64,000 nucleotides of DNA from Acinetobacter sedimenti (GTDB taxonomy: Bacteria > Pseudomonadota > Gammaproteobacteria > Pseudomonadales > Moraxellaceae): positions 1-64,000 of the forward strand of contig NZ_JAKUML010000011.1 of assembly GCF_022601685.1 (NCBI RefSeq), read 5' to 3'. Shown here in pieces: positions 29,334 through 38,089 of this stretch. The notes under the pieces are model-generated. The model worked only from the letters and a program-made list of their open reading frames with translations. It ran no database searches and was not told the DNA's origin. Position 1 is the stretch's first letter; the number at the start of each line of letters is the position of its first letter. The position numbers and the translations under genes were made by a program.

Positions 29334-30536
29334 ATGCCTACAAATTCAATTACCTATATAGATGATAACGAAATGGACAACTACGGACAAGCACGCTTCA
29401 CCGTATTCGGGGTAGGTGGTGGTGGTGGTAATGCCGTACAAAATATGGTTCAACAACAAATTTCTGGGGTCAAATTCATCTGTGCAAACACAGACAAGCA
29501 AGCCCTTGACCGTATGTCTGCACCGAACAAAGTTCAATTGGGCGAGCAAAGCACACGTGGTCTAGGTGCAGGTGCCAAGCCTGAAGTAGGTCGTGCTGCT
29601 GCAGAAGAAACCCGTGATGCGATTCGTCAACACCTTGAAGGTACAGACATGGTCTTCGTCACTGCAGGTATGGGCGGTGGCACAGGGACAGGTGGTGCAC
29701 CAGTCGTTGCAGAGATTGCCAAAGACATGGGTATCCTGACTGTAGGTGTAGTAACTACACCATTTCGTTTCGAAGGTCGTCGTCGTGTCAAAGCTGCTGA
29801 GCAAGGCATTGAAGAGCTTGAAAAGCATGTAGACTCGCTGATCATTATTCCAAACTCACGCTTGCTCGATGTCTATGGCGACATCTCAATGCACGATGCC
29901 TATAAAAAAGCAGATGATGTATTGCTCAATGCTGTACGCAGTATCTTTGATTTAGTTGTTAATCCAGGCTTGATCAATCTTGACTTTGCTGATTTAAAAA
30001 CTGCAATGAGTACACGTGGCTATGCCATGATGGGTACAGGGATTGGTCGTGGTGAAAAGCGTGCTGAACAAGCTGCTGAAATGGCGATCCGTAGCCCATT
30101 ATTGGATAAAGTCAATATTCGTGATGCCAAAGGCGTATTGTTGAATATTACAGGTGGCGAAGATTTATCTCTACGTGAAGCAGAAACAATTGCTGACTAT
30201 GTTGCACAAATCGTTGATGAGGATGAAGTAGAATTTTTCTACGGTACAGCGATTGATCCTGATGTCCGTGATGAGATTCGAGTCACTGTGGTTGCAACTG
30301 GTTTGACACGTAATAGTAATGTGGTTGAACCGCCTAAGGCGCCGCCAATAGCGACTCAAGCAAGTCCTGCACAGCAACAAACTGCGGAAGATGAGGATGT
30401 GCCTGCGATTAATCGTCAAGCACAACCCAATACAGCTGCCAATGATATGCCAGCGTCAAGCAACCAAAATACAGGTTCGCCACGTCCTGCGCCAATGAGC
30501 ATTCAAGACTATTTGAAGAATCAGCAACGCAAATAA
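29334..30536 (+). CDS. ftsZ: Cell division protein FtsZ
   Basis: 400 residues, tubulin-like GTPase. The GTP signature [19 protein letters not shown] is near residue 105, the N-terminal loop [14 protein letters not shown] near 25, and the T7 loop [11 protein letters not shown] near 210. A Pro/Gln/Asn-rich linker follows (about 330-385), and the C-terminal peptide [11 protein letters not shown] is the FtsA/ZipA-binding tail. GGAAGG precedes the ATG. It forms the Z ring. Confidence 0.98.
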   Translation: MPTNSITYIDDNEMDNYGQARFTVFGVGGGGGNAVQNMVQQQISGVKFICANTDKQALDRMSAPNKVQLGEQSTRGLGAGAKPEVGRAAAEETRDAIRQHLEGTDMVFVTAGMGGGTGTGGAPVVAEIAKDMGILTVGVVTTPFRFEGRRRVKAAEQGIEELEKHVDSLIIIPNSRLLDVYGDISMHDAYKKADDVLLNAVRSIFDLVVNPGLINLDFADLKTAMSTRGYAMMGTGIGRGEKRAEQAAEMAIRSPLLDKVNIRDAKGVLLNITGGEDLSLREAETIADYVAQIVDEDEVEFFYGTAIDPDVRDEIRVTVVATGLTRNSNVVEPPKAPPIATQASPAQQQTAEDEDVPAINRQAQPNTAANDMPASSNQNTGSPRPAPMSIQDYLKNQQRK

Positions 30537-30567
30537 ATCCTGCATGTTGTATGATGCATCTCATGAG

Positions 30568-30607
30568 TAGGGATAGTTGCATAAAGCAACTATCCCTATG
30601 TTTTTTT
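30568..30607 (+). terminator. Terminator of ftsZ
   Basis: 13-bp perfect stem (30568-30580 with 30586-30598), 5-nt ATAAA loop, then T7 after three bases. It separates ftsZ from lpxC. Confidence 0.9.
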
Positions 30608-30658
30608 ACATTCTATTTTGTGCTACCTTAGTTACAATTGCTCATCTTGTAAGTAAAT

Positions 30659-31561
30659 ATGTTCAAACAAAGATCAATCCGCCGAATCGTTCGTGCTAGC
30701 GGTATCGGATTACATAGTGGAAAAAAAGTCAAAATCAACTTTTTGCCAAGCGAATCTGATACTGGAATTGTTTTTCGTCGCATCGATCTCGACCCAGTGG
30801 TTGAAATTCCTGCCGAAGCCATGCTGATCCAAGAAGCCTTTATGTGCTCAAACTTGGTGAAAGGTAAGGTCAAAGTTGGGACTGTTGAACATGTCATGAG
30901 TGCGATTGCTGCACTTGGTTTAGATAACCTCATTATCGAAGTTGATGCCGCCGAGATTCCAATCATGGATGGTAGCGCAGGGCCTTTTATCTATCTATTA
31001 CTTCAAGGCGAGCTCATCGAGCAAGAACACGCCAAAAAATTTATCAAAATAAAAAAAGAAATCCATGTTCAAACTGATGATAAAACCGCATCATTCCGCC
31101 CCTATGATGGGTTTGAACTCAATTTCACCATTGATTTTGATCATCCTGCCTTTGATAAACGCCATCAATCTTCTTCAATCGAATTTTCTACAGAAAATTT
31201 CGTTGCTGAAATCAGTGAAGCACGTACTTTTGGCTTCATGAAAGACTTAGAACAACTCCAAGCGAATAATTTAGCCTTAGGTGCCAATCTTGAGAATGCC
31301 ATCGGTCTTGATGAAAATGGCGTCGTTAATGAAGGTGGTCTACGTTATTCTGATGAATTTGTTCGCCACAAAATCTTAGATGCGATTGGCGATTTATACT
31401 TACTTGGTCACCAAATTATCGCTCGATTTGATGCGTTTAAGTCAGGACATTCACTCAATAACAAGCTTTTACGTGCCATTCAAGCAGATCCAAGTAGCTT
31501 TGAAATTGTAACTTTTTGTAACCAAGAACAATGCCCAATAAAATATGTTCCGATTGGCTAA
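30659..31561 (+). CDS. lpxC: UDP-3-O-acyl-N-acetylglucosamine deacetylase
   Basis: 300 residues. The Zn site includes the His in [13 protein letters not shown] near residue 79 and [15 protein letters not shown] near 237. [13 protein letters not shown] near 190 forms the acyl passage and [10 protein letters not shown] follows. It catalyses the committed step of lipid A synthesis. It follows ftsZ as in other gammaproteobacteria but after a strong terminator, so it has its own promoter. Confidence 0.98.
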   Translation: MFKQRSIRRIVRASGIGLHSGKKVKINFLPSESDTGIVFRRIDLDPVVEIPAEAMLIQEAFMCSNLVKGKVKVGTVEHVMSAIAALGLDNLIIEVDAAEIPIMDGSAGPFIYLLLQGELIEQEHAKKFIKIKKEIHVQTDDKTASFRPYDGFELNFTIDFDHPAFDKRHQSSSIEFSTENFVAEISEARTFGFMKDLEQLQANNLALGANLENAIGLDENGVVNEGGLRYSDEFVRHKILDAIGDLYLLGHQIIARFDAFKSGHSLNNKLLRAIQADPSSFEIVTFCNQEQCPIKYVPIG

Positions 31562-31656
31562 ATAACTGTCAGCATTGAATTAAATGTTATAATATTACAA
31601 TTGCTAAACCCTTTTACTCCCTTGGTTTTGCTCGTATTTCATGGTTTGGTAACATT

Positions 31657-32109
31657 TCATTCCTGATCTTGACTTGCCAAACGTATCAAAGCTTCGCTAA
31701 GCTTGGCATCCTTCACGATTCGAGCGGCTTGTTGTATCTCTTCTTGAGTTTGATTTGACAATCGTTTCTTTCGTGTATATTTTTTGCTACTAGGTGGTTG
31801 TGAAACTGATTGCATAACTATTTTGATTTGTTGCACATCGACTAGAGCAGGGATTGCTTTTAGATTCCGAATATATTGGCTTTGCAAATAGCGCATTTGA
31901 CTAATCAAGGCTTGATTGTCACCTGCAATAATAAGCATACCATGCTGATAACATACAACCTGCCACGATCCCCCAAGGGGTAATAAAGGTTGAACTAATT
32001 TTGTAAGTTGTTGCCAAGCATCAACTTGCTTTTGTAGAAATGTAAAATTTCCGACACGTTGTGAAGATGGCTGACGAAGCCGTTGAAATAATGTTTTGGA
32101 CTGTTGCAT
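31657..32109 (-). CDS. DciA-like (DUF721) protein
   Basis: 150 residues with a DUF721/DciA N-terminal domain (DAWQQLTKLVQPLLPLGGSWQVV, then GDNQALISQMRYLQSQYIRNL) and a basic C-terminal tail (KKYTRKKRLSNQTQEE). DciA is the ancestral loader of the replicative helicase DnaB in bacteria lacking DnaC/DnaI, and Acinetobacter has no DnaC that I know of. It is on the minus strand between lpxC and the M23 peptidase gene. Similarity is clear but distant. Confidence 0.75.
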   Translation of the reverse strand: MQQSKTLFQRLRQPSSQRVGNFTFLQKQVDAWQQLTKLVQPLLPLGGSWQVVCYQHGMLIIAGDNQALISQMRYLQSQYIRNLKAIPALVDVQQIKIVMQSVSQPPSSKKYTRKKRLSNQTQEEIQQAARIVKDAKLSEALIRLASQDQE

Positions 32110-32207
32110 AGACTGATCATCTACGATGATTGATCGTTATATGTTAGTCCCGAAAAATTTATTCGCAAGTCCTCTTCATTATGATCTGGAATTCGAGGTT
32201 TTTATTT

Positions 32208-32852
32208 ATGCATATTCGTCGTTTTTTACTTGCATTGTCGTTCGCTAGTTCTGCAATGTCTGTCGCTTTTGCCGACTATCAGTCTTTAAACAGCATCGAG
32301 TCGATGGATCGTCTAGAACAACTTTCTCGTACACTTGGGAAAGGCTCTTATTCACAAGATGAACAAACCATTAGCAATGCAACTTTGGCGTCTGCATCTC
32401 AAAAATCGGTTGAATTTAATAATGCCTCGTTGAGCAAATATGCAAGCGCATCAACAGGGACTTGGATGACAGCTCATCCTGTTCCTGATGCACGTGTTAG
32501 CTCAAACTATGGTATGCGTACTTTGTTAGGTACAACACGCCAACATTCTGGCATCGACTTTTCTGCACCGACTGGTACCGCAATTTATGCAAGTGGTGCT
32601 GGTGTCGTCACTAAATCAGGTTGGGGCAGTGGTTATGGCTATTATGTTGAAGTTGATCATAGTAATGGCTACAAGACACGCTATGCGCACGCATCACGCC
32701 TAATCGCAAAAGTTGGCGATTATGTCAATGCTGGCGATCATATTGCTAATGTTGGCTGTACAGGTCGTTGTACGGGTCCACATTTACACTTTGAAGTGGT
32801 GAAAAACGATAAACGCCAAAATCCTTCAACATATTTAGCATTATTGCCTTAA
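32208..32852 (+). CDS. M23 family metallopeptidase
   Basis: 214 residues from the ATG at 32208 with CGAGG upstream. Signal peptide to about residue 25 (...AMSVAFAD). The LytM/M23 domain spans about 110-214: Zn ligands in RQHSGIDFSAPTG and the HLHFEV motif in CTGPHLHFEVVKN, with YVEVDHSNGYKTRYAH between them. It is a periplasmic peptidoglycan endopeptidase or an activator of amidases. No LysM domain is present. Confidence 0.93.
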   Translation: MHIRRFLLALSFASSAMSVAFADYQSLNSIESMDRLEQLSRTLGKGSYSQDEQTISNATLASASQKSVEFNNASLSKYASASTGTWMTAHPVPDARVSSNYGMRTLLGTTRQHSGIDFSAPTGTAIYASGAGVVTKSGWGSGYGYYVEVDHSNGYKTRYAHASRLIAKVGDYVNAGDHIANVGCTGRCTGPHLHFEVVKNDKRQNPSTYLALLP

Positions 32853-32875
32853 CGCAAAAATTTTCAGTTATTCAA

Positions 32876-32904
32876 AACGCTCAATCATCCATTGAGCGTT
32901 TTTT
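32876..32904 (+). terminator. Terminator of the M23 peptidase gene
   Basis: 10-bp stem AACGCTCAAT / ATTGAGCGTT with CATCC loop and T6, 23 nt after the stop. Confidence 0.9.
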
Positions 32905-33237
32905 CATTTTATATAGCACTTAACCATTAACTAACCTTTAATCTTTATCAAAACATTTATAGAAAATCATGCCCTTACTGAGTTTTCCTTAATTATTAAT
33001 GATTTAAAAATTAATGCTAATGCCGTTTCCTATGCTTATTCGTCGTTAAAAATATAATACGCTAAAATATTATTCTTTTTCATGATGCACTTTGCATGGC
33101 TTTTGCGAACTTTTGACCGCTTTCTGTGAATATTTGTAAAGCCCGCCGTTAAGCGTCATCTTATGCCACATGGTAATACGATGAAGCCGATATGCTATGT
33201 ACGTCGTCATTTAGTCTTAGAACTAAGGACAATCACA

Positions 33238-33279
33238 ATGATTTATGGAAAGATAAATCAGGCTCGTAGAATAGGATAG
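33238..33279 (+). CDS. Possible 13-codon leader ORF upstream of aceE
   Basis: The 435-bp gap before aceE holds, after the upstream terminator, an AT-rich promoter region and this small ORF (ATG ATT TAT ... GGA TAG). It has AAGGA 9 nt upstream, a better ribosome site than many genes here. It ends 8 bp before the aceE ATG, so termination could feed re-initiation. Four GGA motifs (33226-33283) lie in the leader. The encoded peptide has no obvious regulatory codon run. Confidence 0.35.
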   Translation: MIYGKINQARRIG

Positions 33280-33287
33280 GTGGAAAA

Positions 33288-36020
33288 ATGACTTTTTATG
33301 GTGACAAGGATGCGTTGGAAACAAAAGAATGGCAGGATGCGTTTGATTCGGTCATCGAACATATGGGCACTGAACGTGCTGCTTTTATTTTAAAAACTTT
33401 ATATCAACGTGCCATCGCCAAACATGTCCCTATTCAACGCCTAAACACGCCATATTTAAATACAATTTCTGTCAATGAAGAACCTGCAATGCCGGGTGAT
33501 CCTGATATGGAGCGCCGTATCCGAGCATTGATTCGATGGAATGCGTTGGCAATGGTGCTTCGTGCCAATAAAGTGGATGACTTGGGCGGACATTTGGCGA
33601 CATTTGCCTCAAGTGCAACATTGTATGATGTTGGTTTTAACCACTTTTTCCGTGCCAACAGTGACAATTTTGGTGGCGACATGATTTATTACCAAGGTCA
33701 CTCTGCACCAGGAATCTATGCACGTTCATTTTTAGAAGGTCGCCTGACCGAAGATCATTTGGAAAACTTCCGCCGTGAGGTTGATGGCAATGGCCTGTCG
33801 AGTTACCCGCATCCGTATCTCATGCCTGAATATTGGCAATTCCCAACGGTATCCATGGGTCTTGGCCCAATCATGTCGATTTATCAAGCGCATATTCAAA
33901 AGTATTTGATGAATCGTGGCTTGATCAAAGAAGAAGATCGTAAAGTCTGGGCATATCTCGGCGATGGCGAGATGGACGAGCCTGAAAGCCTCGGTGCAAT
34001 TTCACTGGCTGGTCGTGAAGGTTTGGATAACCTTATCTGGGTCATTAACTGTAATTTGCAACGTCTTGATGGTCCTGTGCGTGGAAATGGCAAAATCATT
34101 CAAGAACTGGAGTCGATTTTCCGTGGTGCGGGTTGGCGTGTGATCAAAGTGATTTGGGGACGTCATTGGGATCCATTGCTCAACAAAGATGATTCTGGCG
34201 CATTAAAAGCGGTCATGGAAGAAGCGGTAGATGGTGATTATCAACGCCTACAAGTCAAAGGCGGTGGCTATGCTCGTGAAAACTTCTTTGGCAAATATCC
34301 TGAAGCCAAAAAACTGGTTGAACATCTCAGTGATCAAGACATTGACGCACTGAATCGTGGTGGTCACGATCCATATAAAGTCTATGCCGCTTACGCCGCT
34401 GCGATGCAAGGCAATGGTCAGCCAACGGTGATCTTGGCAAAAACCGTGAAAGGCTACGGACTTTCTCATGAAGCAGAAAGTATTAATAAAACCCATCAAA
34501 TCAAGAAACTGCCTGTTGAATCGCTAAAATACTTTCGTGATCGCTTCAATTTGCCATTTAGCGATGAACAGCTACAAGAACTACCATTCTATCGCCCTGC
34601 AGAGAACTCATCTGAATTGAAGTACATGAAAGCCCGCCGTGAGGCTTTAGGTGGTTATTTACCTGCACGTCGTAAAGAAAGTGAGGTGTTATCTATTCCT
34701 GAGCTGAGCGTATTTGACGCCGTGCTTAAAGGCAGTGGTGAAAAAGAACTGTCCACCACCATGATGATGGTGCGCTTAATTTCTGCCTTACTTAAAGAAA
34801 AAGCCATTAAAGATCGTGTGGTACCGATCGTGCCTGATGAAGCACGTACTTTTGGTTTGGAAGGCATGTTCCGTCAGCTCGGCATTTATGCGGTCAATGG
34901 TCAGCATTATACCCCTGAAGACAATGAACAGTTGATGAACTACCGTGAGGCCAAAGACGGTCACATGCTACAAGAGGGCATCAACGAAGCAGGGGCAATG
35001 AGTGCGTGGACTGCTTTGGCGACTAGTTACTCGACCAATGATTTGCCAATGATCCCAATGTACATGTATTACTCGATGTTTGGTTTCCAACGCATTGGTG
35101 ATTTGGCATGGGCAGCGGGTGATGCGCAAGCACAAGGTTTCTTGCTCGGTGCAACCGCTGGACGCACCACGTTGAATGGCGAAGGCTTACAACACCAAGA
35201 TGGTCATTCTCACATCTTGGCTGCAACTATTCCAAACTGCGTGGCATACGATCCATGTTTTGGCTACGAACTTGCGGTGATCGTGCATGATGGCTTAAAA
35301 CGCATGTATCAAGATCAAGAGCGTGTGTTCTATTACCTGACTGTGATGAATGAAAATTACGAGCATCCTGCAATGCCTGAAAGTCTTGATGGTGGAAAAA
35401 GCGTAGAAGAGGGTATTCGTCGTGGTATTTATCTACTTGAGAAAGATGAGCAAGCCACCGTTCAATTACTTGGCTCAGGTGTCATCCTGCGTGAAGTGAT
35501 CAAAGCATCAAAAATTTTGCGTGAAGAATATCAAATCCACAGCAATGTCTGGAGTGTGACGAGCTTTAACGAATTGGCTCGTGATGGTATGGCGTGCGAA
35601 GAATACAACCGTAATCATCCACTGAATGAGGAGCCTAAAGAATGCTGGCTTTCTCAGCAATTACGCCCATATCATGGTACTGTAGTTGCTACTACAGATC
35701 ATATGCGCATGTATAGCGAGCAGATTCGTCCATATTTACCTGACAATCGCCCTTATGCCACTCTCGGAACAGACGGCTACGGTCGATCAGATACTCGTGA
35801 AAAGTTGCGTAGCTACTTCGAGGTGGATGCAGCACATATCGTTGTTGCCACGCTTAAACAGCTTGCTGACGAAGGTGAAGTGGATAATCGTTTGGTTAAA
35901 GATGCGATTACTAGCTTTGAAATTGACGTGGATCGCCCAATTGCTTGGCAACCTCAAGATCACGCTGAAATAAAACCCGTTGCTGAATACGTTGAACCAA
36001 CATCAGCAGAGGAGAAATAA
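33288..36020 (+). CDS. aceE: Pyruvate dehydrogenase E1 component, homodimeric type
   Basis: 910 residues, the usual length of homodimeric E1. The ThDP motif GDGEMDEPESLGAI through LIWVINCNLQRLDG is near residues 225-262. Other family segments are GHSAPGIYARSFLEGRL, TFGLEGMFRQLGIY and HQDGHSHI. It decarboxylates pyruvate and passes acetyl to E2. The start at 33288 follows AGGTGGA. It forms an operon with aceF (2-bp gap). No E3 (lpd) follows in the window. Confidence 0.98.
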   Translation: MTFYGDKDALETKEWQDAFDSVIEHMGTERAAFILKTLYQRAIAKHVPIQRLNTPYLNTISVNEEPAMPGDPDMERRIRALIRWNALAMVLRANKVDDLGGHLATFASSATLYDVGFNHFFRANSDNFGGDMIYYQGHSAPGIYARSFLEGRLTEDHLENFRREVDGNGLSSYPHPYLMPEYWQFPTVSMGLGPIMSIYQAHIQKYLMNRGLIKEEDRKVWAYLGDGEMDEPESLGAISLAGREGLDNLIWVINCNLQRLDGPVRGNGKIIQELESIFRGAGWRVIKVIWGRHWDPLLNKDDSGALKAVMEEAVDGDYQRLQVKGGGYARENFFGKYPEAKKLVEHLSDQDIDALNRGGHDPYKVYAAYAAAMQGNGQPTVILAKTVKGYGLSHEAESINKTHQIKKLPVESLKYFRDRFNLPFSDEQLQELPFYRPAENSSELKYMKARREALGGYLPARRKESEVLSIPELSVFDAVLKGSGEKELSTTMMMVRLISALLKEKAIKDRVVPIVPDEARTFGLEGMFRQLGIYAVNGQHYTPEDNEQLMNYREAKDGHMLQEGINEAGAMSAWTALATSYSTNDLPMIPMYMYYSMFGFQRIGDLAWAAGDAQAQGFLLGATAGRTTLNGEGLQHQDGHSHILAATIPNCVAYDPCFGYELAVIVHDGLKRMYQDQERVFYYLTVMNENYEHPAMPESLDGGKSVEEGIRRGIYLLEKDEQATVQLLGSGVILREVIKASKILREEYQIHSNVWSVTSFNELARDGMACEEYNRNHPLNEEPKECWLSQQLRPYHGTVVATTDHMRMYSEQIRPYLPDNRPYATLGTDGYGRSDTREKLRSYFEVDAAHIVVATLKQLADEGEVDNRLVKDAITSFEIDVDRPIAWQPQDHAEIKPVAEYVEPTSAEEK

Positions 36021-36022
36021 TC

Positions 36023-37705
36023 ATGCAAATCATTACTCCTGATATTGGTGTTGATCAAGCGCAAGTCACTGAGATTTTAGTCAAAGTTGGTGATCAGATT
36101 GCTGAAAATGACAGTATTTTGGTCTTAGAATCTGATAAAGCTTCGGTCGAAGTACCGAGCACAGTCAGTGGTACGGTGAAATCCATTTCGGTCAATGTTG
36201 GCGATACGGTGAAAGAAGGCACACTGTTGATCGAATTGGAAGCTGGAGAGTCATCACAATCGAATGAAACATCAGACATCAAAGCTGAAGCAACACCTGA
36301 AACTGAAGCACCGTCAACTGACGATGCAAAAGTAGAAGAAGGACCTGCAAAAGATGCACCTCAAGCCGAAGCACCATCTGAAAGTCGTGAAATCGAACTG
36401 AAAGTGCCTGATATTGGCGTGGAGAAAGCCTCTGTTGCCGAAGTCTTGGTCAAAGTCGGTGATGTCATTGCCGAAGACGATAGCATTATCGTGGTGGAGT
36501 CGGATAAAGCCACGGTCGAAGTACCAAGTATTGTCAGTGGTGAAGTGCTCTCTATCGCTGTTAAAGCTGGCGATATGGTGAAAGAAGGCGTGTTGATGTT
36601 GATCGTGAAATCAACATCAGGTGCAGCACAAAGTAGCGAGAGTGCGAACACAACAGAAGCGCAAAAACCTTCTGAAGAAAAGGCGCAAACGACCTCTGCT
36701 CAAAAACCACAGGCAGAATCTGCGCCAGCATCGTCATCTAGTACTGAACAAGGTACAAGCACTACAAAACTCACTGATGCAGAAATCGAAGCCAATGCCA
36801 AAGTCTATGCAGGACCTGCGGTGCGTCAAATGGCGCGTCAACTCGGTGTCGTACTCAGCCAAGTCAAAGCAACAGGCGCAAATGACCGTATCTTGAAAGA
36901 AGATGTTTATGCCTACGTTAAAGGACGTCTAAATACATCATCTCCATCAGTAGGCACTGCGGGTGTAGCACAAGCCTCTGGCTTACCAAAGCTACCTAGT
37001 TTTGATGCTTATGGCGGTGCTGAAGTCAAAACGATGACCCGCTTGCAACAAGTATCCGTGCCACAGCTGTCTTTAAACAATTTTATCCCGCAAGTGACGC
37101 AGTTTGATCTTGCAGATATTACGGCGCTCGAAGCATGGCGAAATGAGCTCAAAGCTGACTTTAAGAAGCGTGGCACAAGCCTAACAATTTTGGCTTTTAT
37201 CGCCAAAGCCGTTGCGCATTTGCTCAAGCAAGAGCCATATTTTGCTGGTCATCTTGCGGATGATCAAAAATCGGTGCTGTTACGCAATGAAATTCATATG
37301 GGTATTGCAGTCGCTACAGAGGATGGTTTGACCGTGCCTGTGTTACGTAATCCTGATCTGAAGTCGATTGCTCAAATTGCCGCAGAACTTGCTGAACTCA
37401 GCCAAAAAGCACGTGATAAGAAGCTCGCACCAAAAGATTTGCAAGGTGCTAACTTAACCATTACTAGTCTAGGCAGTATCGGTGGTACAGCATTTACACC
37501 ACTGGTCAATTGGCCTCAAGTCGCGATTCTCGGAATTTCTCCTGCGACCATGCAACCTGTTTGGGATGGGCAACAATTCCTGCCGAAACTGATGTTACCG
37601 TTATCACTGTCTTATGATCATCGTGTGATTAATGGTGCTGATGCCGCAAGATTTACCAACAAATTGACCAAGTTATTGCAAGATATTCGTTCAATATTGT
37701 TGTAA
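36023..37705 (+). CDS. aceF: Dihydrolipoyllysine acetyltransferase (pyruvate dehydrogenase E2)
   Basis: 560 residues with two N-terminal lipoyl domains (about 1-75 and 122-197). Each has the lipoyl-lysine motif ESDKA(S/T)VEVPS. Ala/Pro/Glu/Thr-rich linkers follow each domain, then the peripheral-subunit-binding domain (AGPAVRQMARQLGV near 268) and a catalytic domain ending in LSYDHRVINGADAARF with the active His. It forms the complex core and transfers acetyl to CoA. Many family members carry one to three lipoyl domains; this has two. Confidence 0.97.
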   Translation: MQIITPDIGVDQAQVTEILVKVGDQIAENDSILVLESDKASVEVPSTVSGTVKSISVNVGDTVKEGTLLIELEAGESSQSNETSDIKAEATPETEAPSTDDAKVEEGPAKDAPQAEAPSESREIELKVPDIGVEKASVAEVLVKVGDVIAEDDSIIVVESDKATVEVPSIVSGEVLSIAVKAGDMVKEGVLMLIVKSTSGAAQSSESANTTEAQKPSEEKAQTTSAQKPQAESAPASSSSTEQGTSTTKLTDAEIEANAKVYAGPAVRQMARQLGVVLSQVKATGANDRILKEDVYAYVKGRLNTSSPSVGTAGVAQASGLPKLPSFDAYGGAEVKTMTRLQQVSVPQLSLNNFIPQVTQFDLADITALEAWRNELKADFKKRGTSLTILAFIAKAVAHLLKQEPYFAGHLADDQKSVLLRNEIHMGIAVATEDGLTVPVLRNPDLKSIAQIAAELAELSQKARDKKLAPKDLQGANLTITSLGSIGGTAFTPLVNWPQVAILGISPATMQPVWDGQQFLPKLMLPLSLSYDHRVINGADAARFTNKLTKLLQDIRSILL

Positions 37706-37749
37706 TTCAACTAACACGGAAAACTTAAACTGTTTTTTCATGCGATAAG

Positions 37750-37783
37750 AAAAAAGCCTTAAGACGAATCTTAAGGCTTTTTT
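37750..37783. terminator. Bidirectional terminator of aceF and the Rsm-like sRNA
   Basis: 14-bp stem (37751-37764 with 37769-37782) around a CGAA tetraloop on the plus strand and a TTCG loop on the minus. A/T runs on both sides give a U tail in both directions. It ends aceE-aceF from the left and the minus-strand small RNA from the right. Confidence 0.92.
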
Positions 37784-37942
37784 TGAGTTGGTTGTGATTA
37801 GTGCGAATGTCCTTTCGCTTGGTGCTTCACAGCACTGTTATCAAGAAACGTCCTGTTTCTATTTCATTTGTGAATGAGTAATCCATTTACTCTGTTGCTT
37901 CACAGCAAGTCTTTTTATCACAGACATCCTGTCTGCTGATGT
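37750..37942 (-). ncRNA. RsmX/Y/Z-like CsrA-sequestering small RNA
   Basis: On the minus strand a run of six small hairpins precedes the terminator, in the 384-bp gap between aceF and pepD. Four present GGA in the loop: CAGAC-AGGAT-GTCTG (37921-37935), GAGTAA-ATGGA-TTACTC (37876-37892), AGAAAC-AGGAC-GTTTCT (37844-37860) and GCGAA-AGGACA-TTCGC (37803-37818). Two others carry identical TGTGAA loops (37895-37908 and 37822-37835). GGA in hairpin loops is the CsrA/RsmA binding signature. With the GacA-type dyad and -10 box upstream, this is very likely an RNA of about 193 nt that titrates CsrA under GacS/GacA control. No ORF is present on either strand. Confidence 0.85.
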
Positions 37943-37948
37943 GATCAT

Positions 37949-37954
37949 TTTATA
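37949..37954 (-). promoter_or_regulatory. -10 box of the Rsm-like sRNA
   Basis: TATAAA on the minus strand, matching TATAAT at 5 of 6. The predicted start is near 37942. No good -35 is seen at 16-18 bp (GCTTTC or CTTTCT), as expected for an activator-dependent promoter. Confidence 0.65.
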
Positions 37955-37996
37955 AACTTTATCCACTTACAGAAAGCCTACATCTACGCCAAAAGT

Positions 37997-38014
37997 TGTA
38001 AGTCATTTCTTACA
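37997..38014. promoter_or_regulatory. GacA upstream activating sequence
   Basis: TGTAAG, six bases, CTTACA: a perfect dyad identical in both half-sites to the GacA-binding element known from rsmX/Y/Z promoters of Pseudomonas. Its centre is about 63 bp upstream of the predicted sRNA start. Confidence 0.85.
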
Positions 38015-38089
38015 AATTTTAAAATTAGTTGCATAACTTATTGCTGATTTGGCATAAGATGAATACACCAAATAACTCGAAGACTAATC

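Noticed and set aside
37801-37950. The repeated short hairpins as a CRISPR array or REP element
   Set aside because: The stems differ, only the loops repeat, spacing is irregular, and no cas gene is present; promoter, GacA site and terminator fit an sRNA better.
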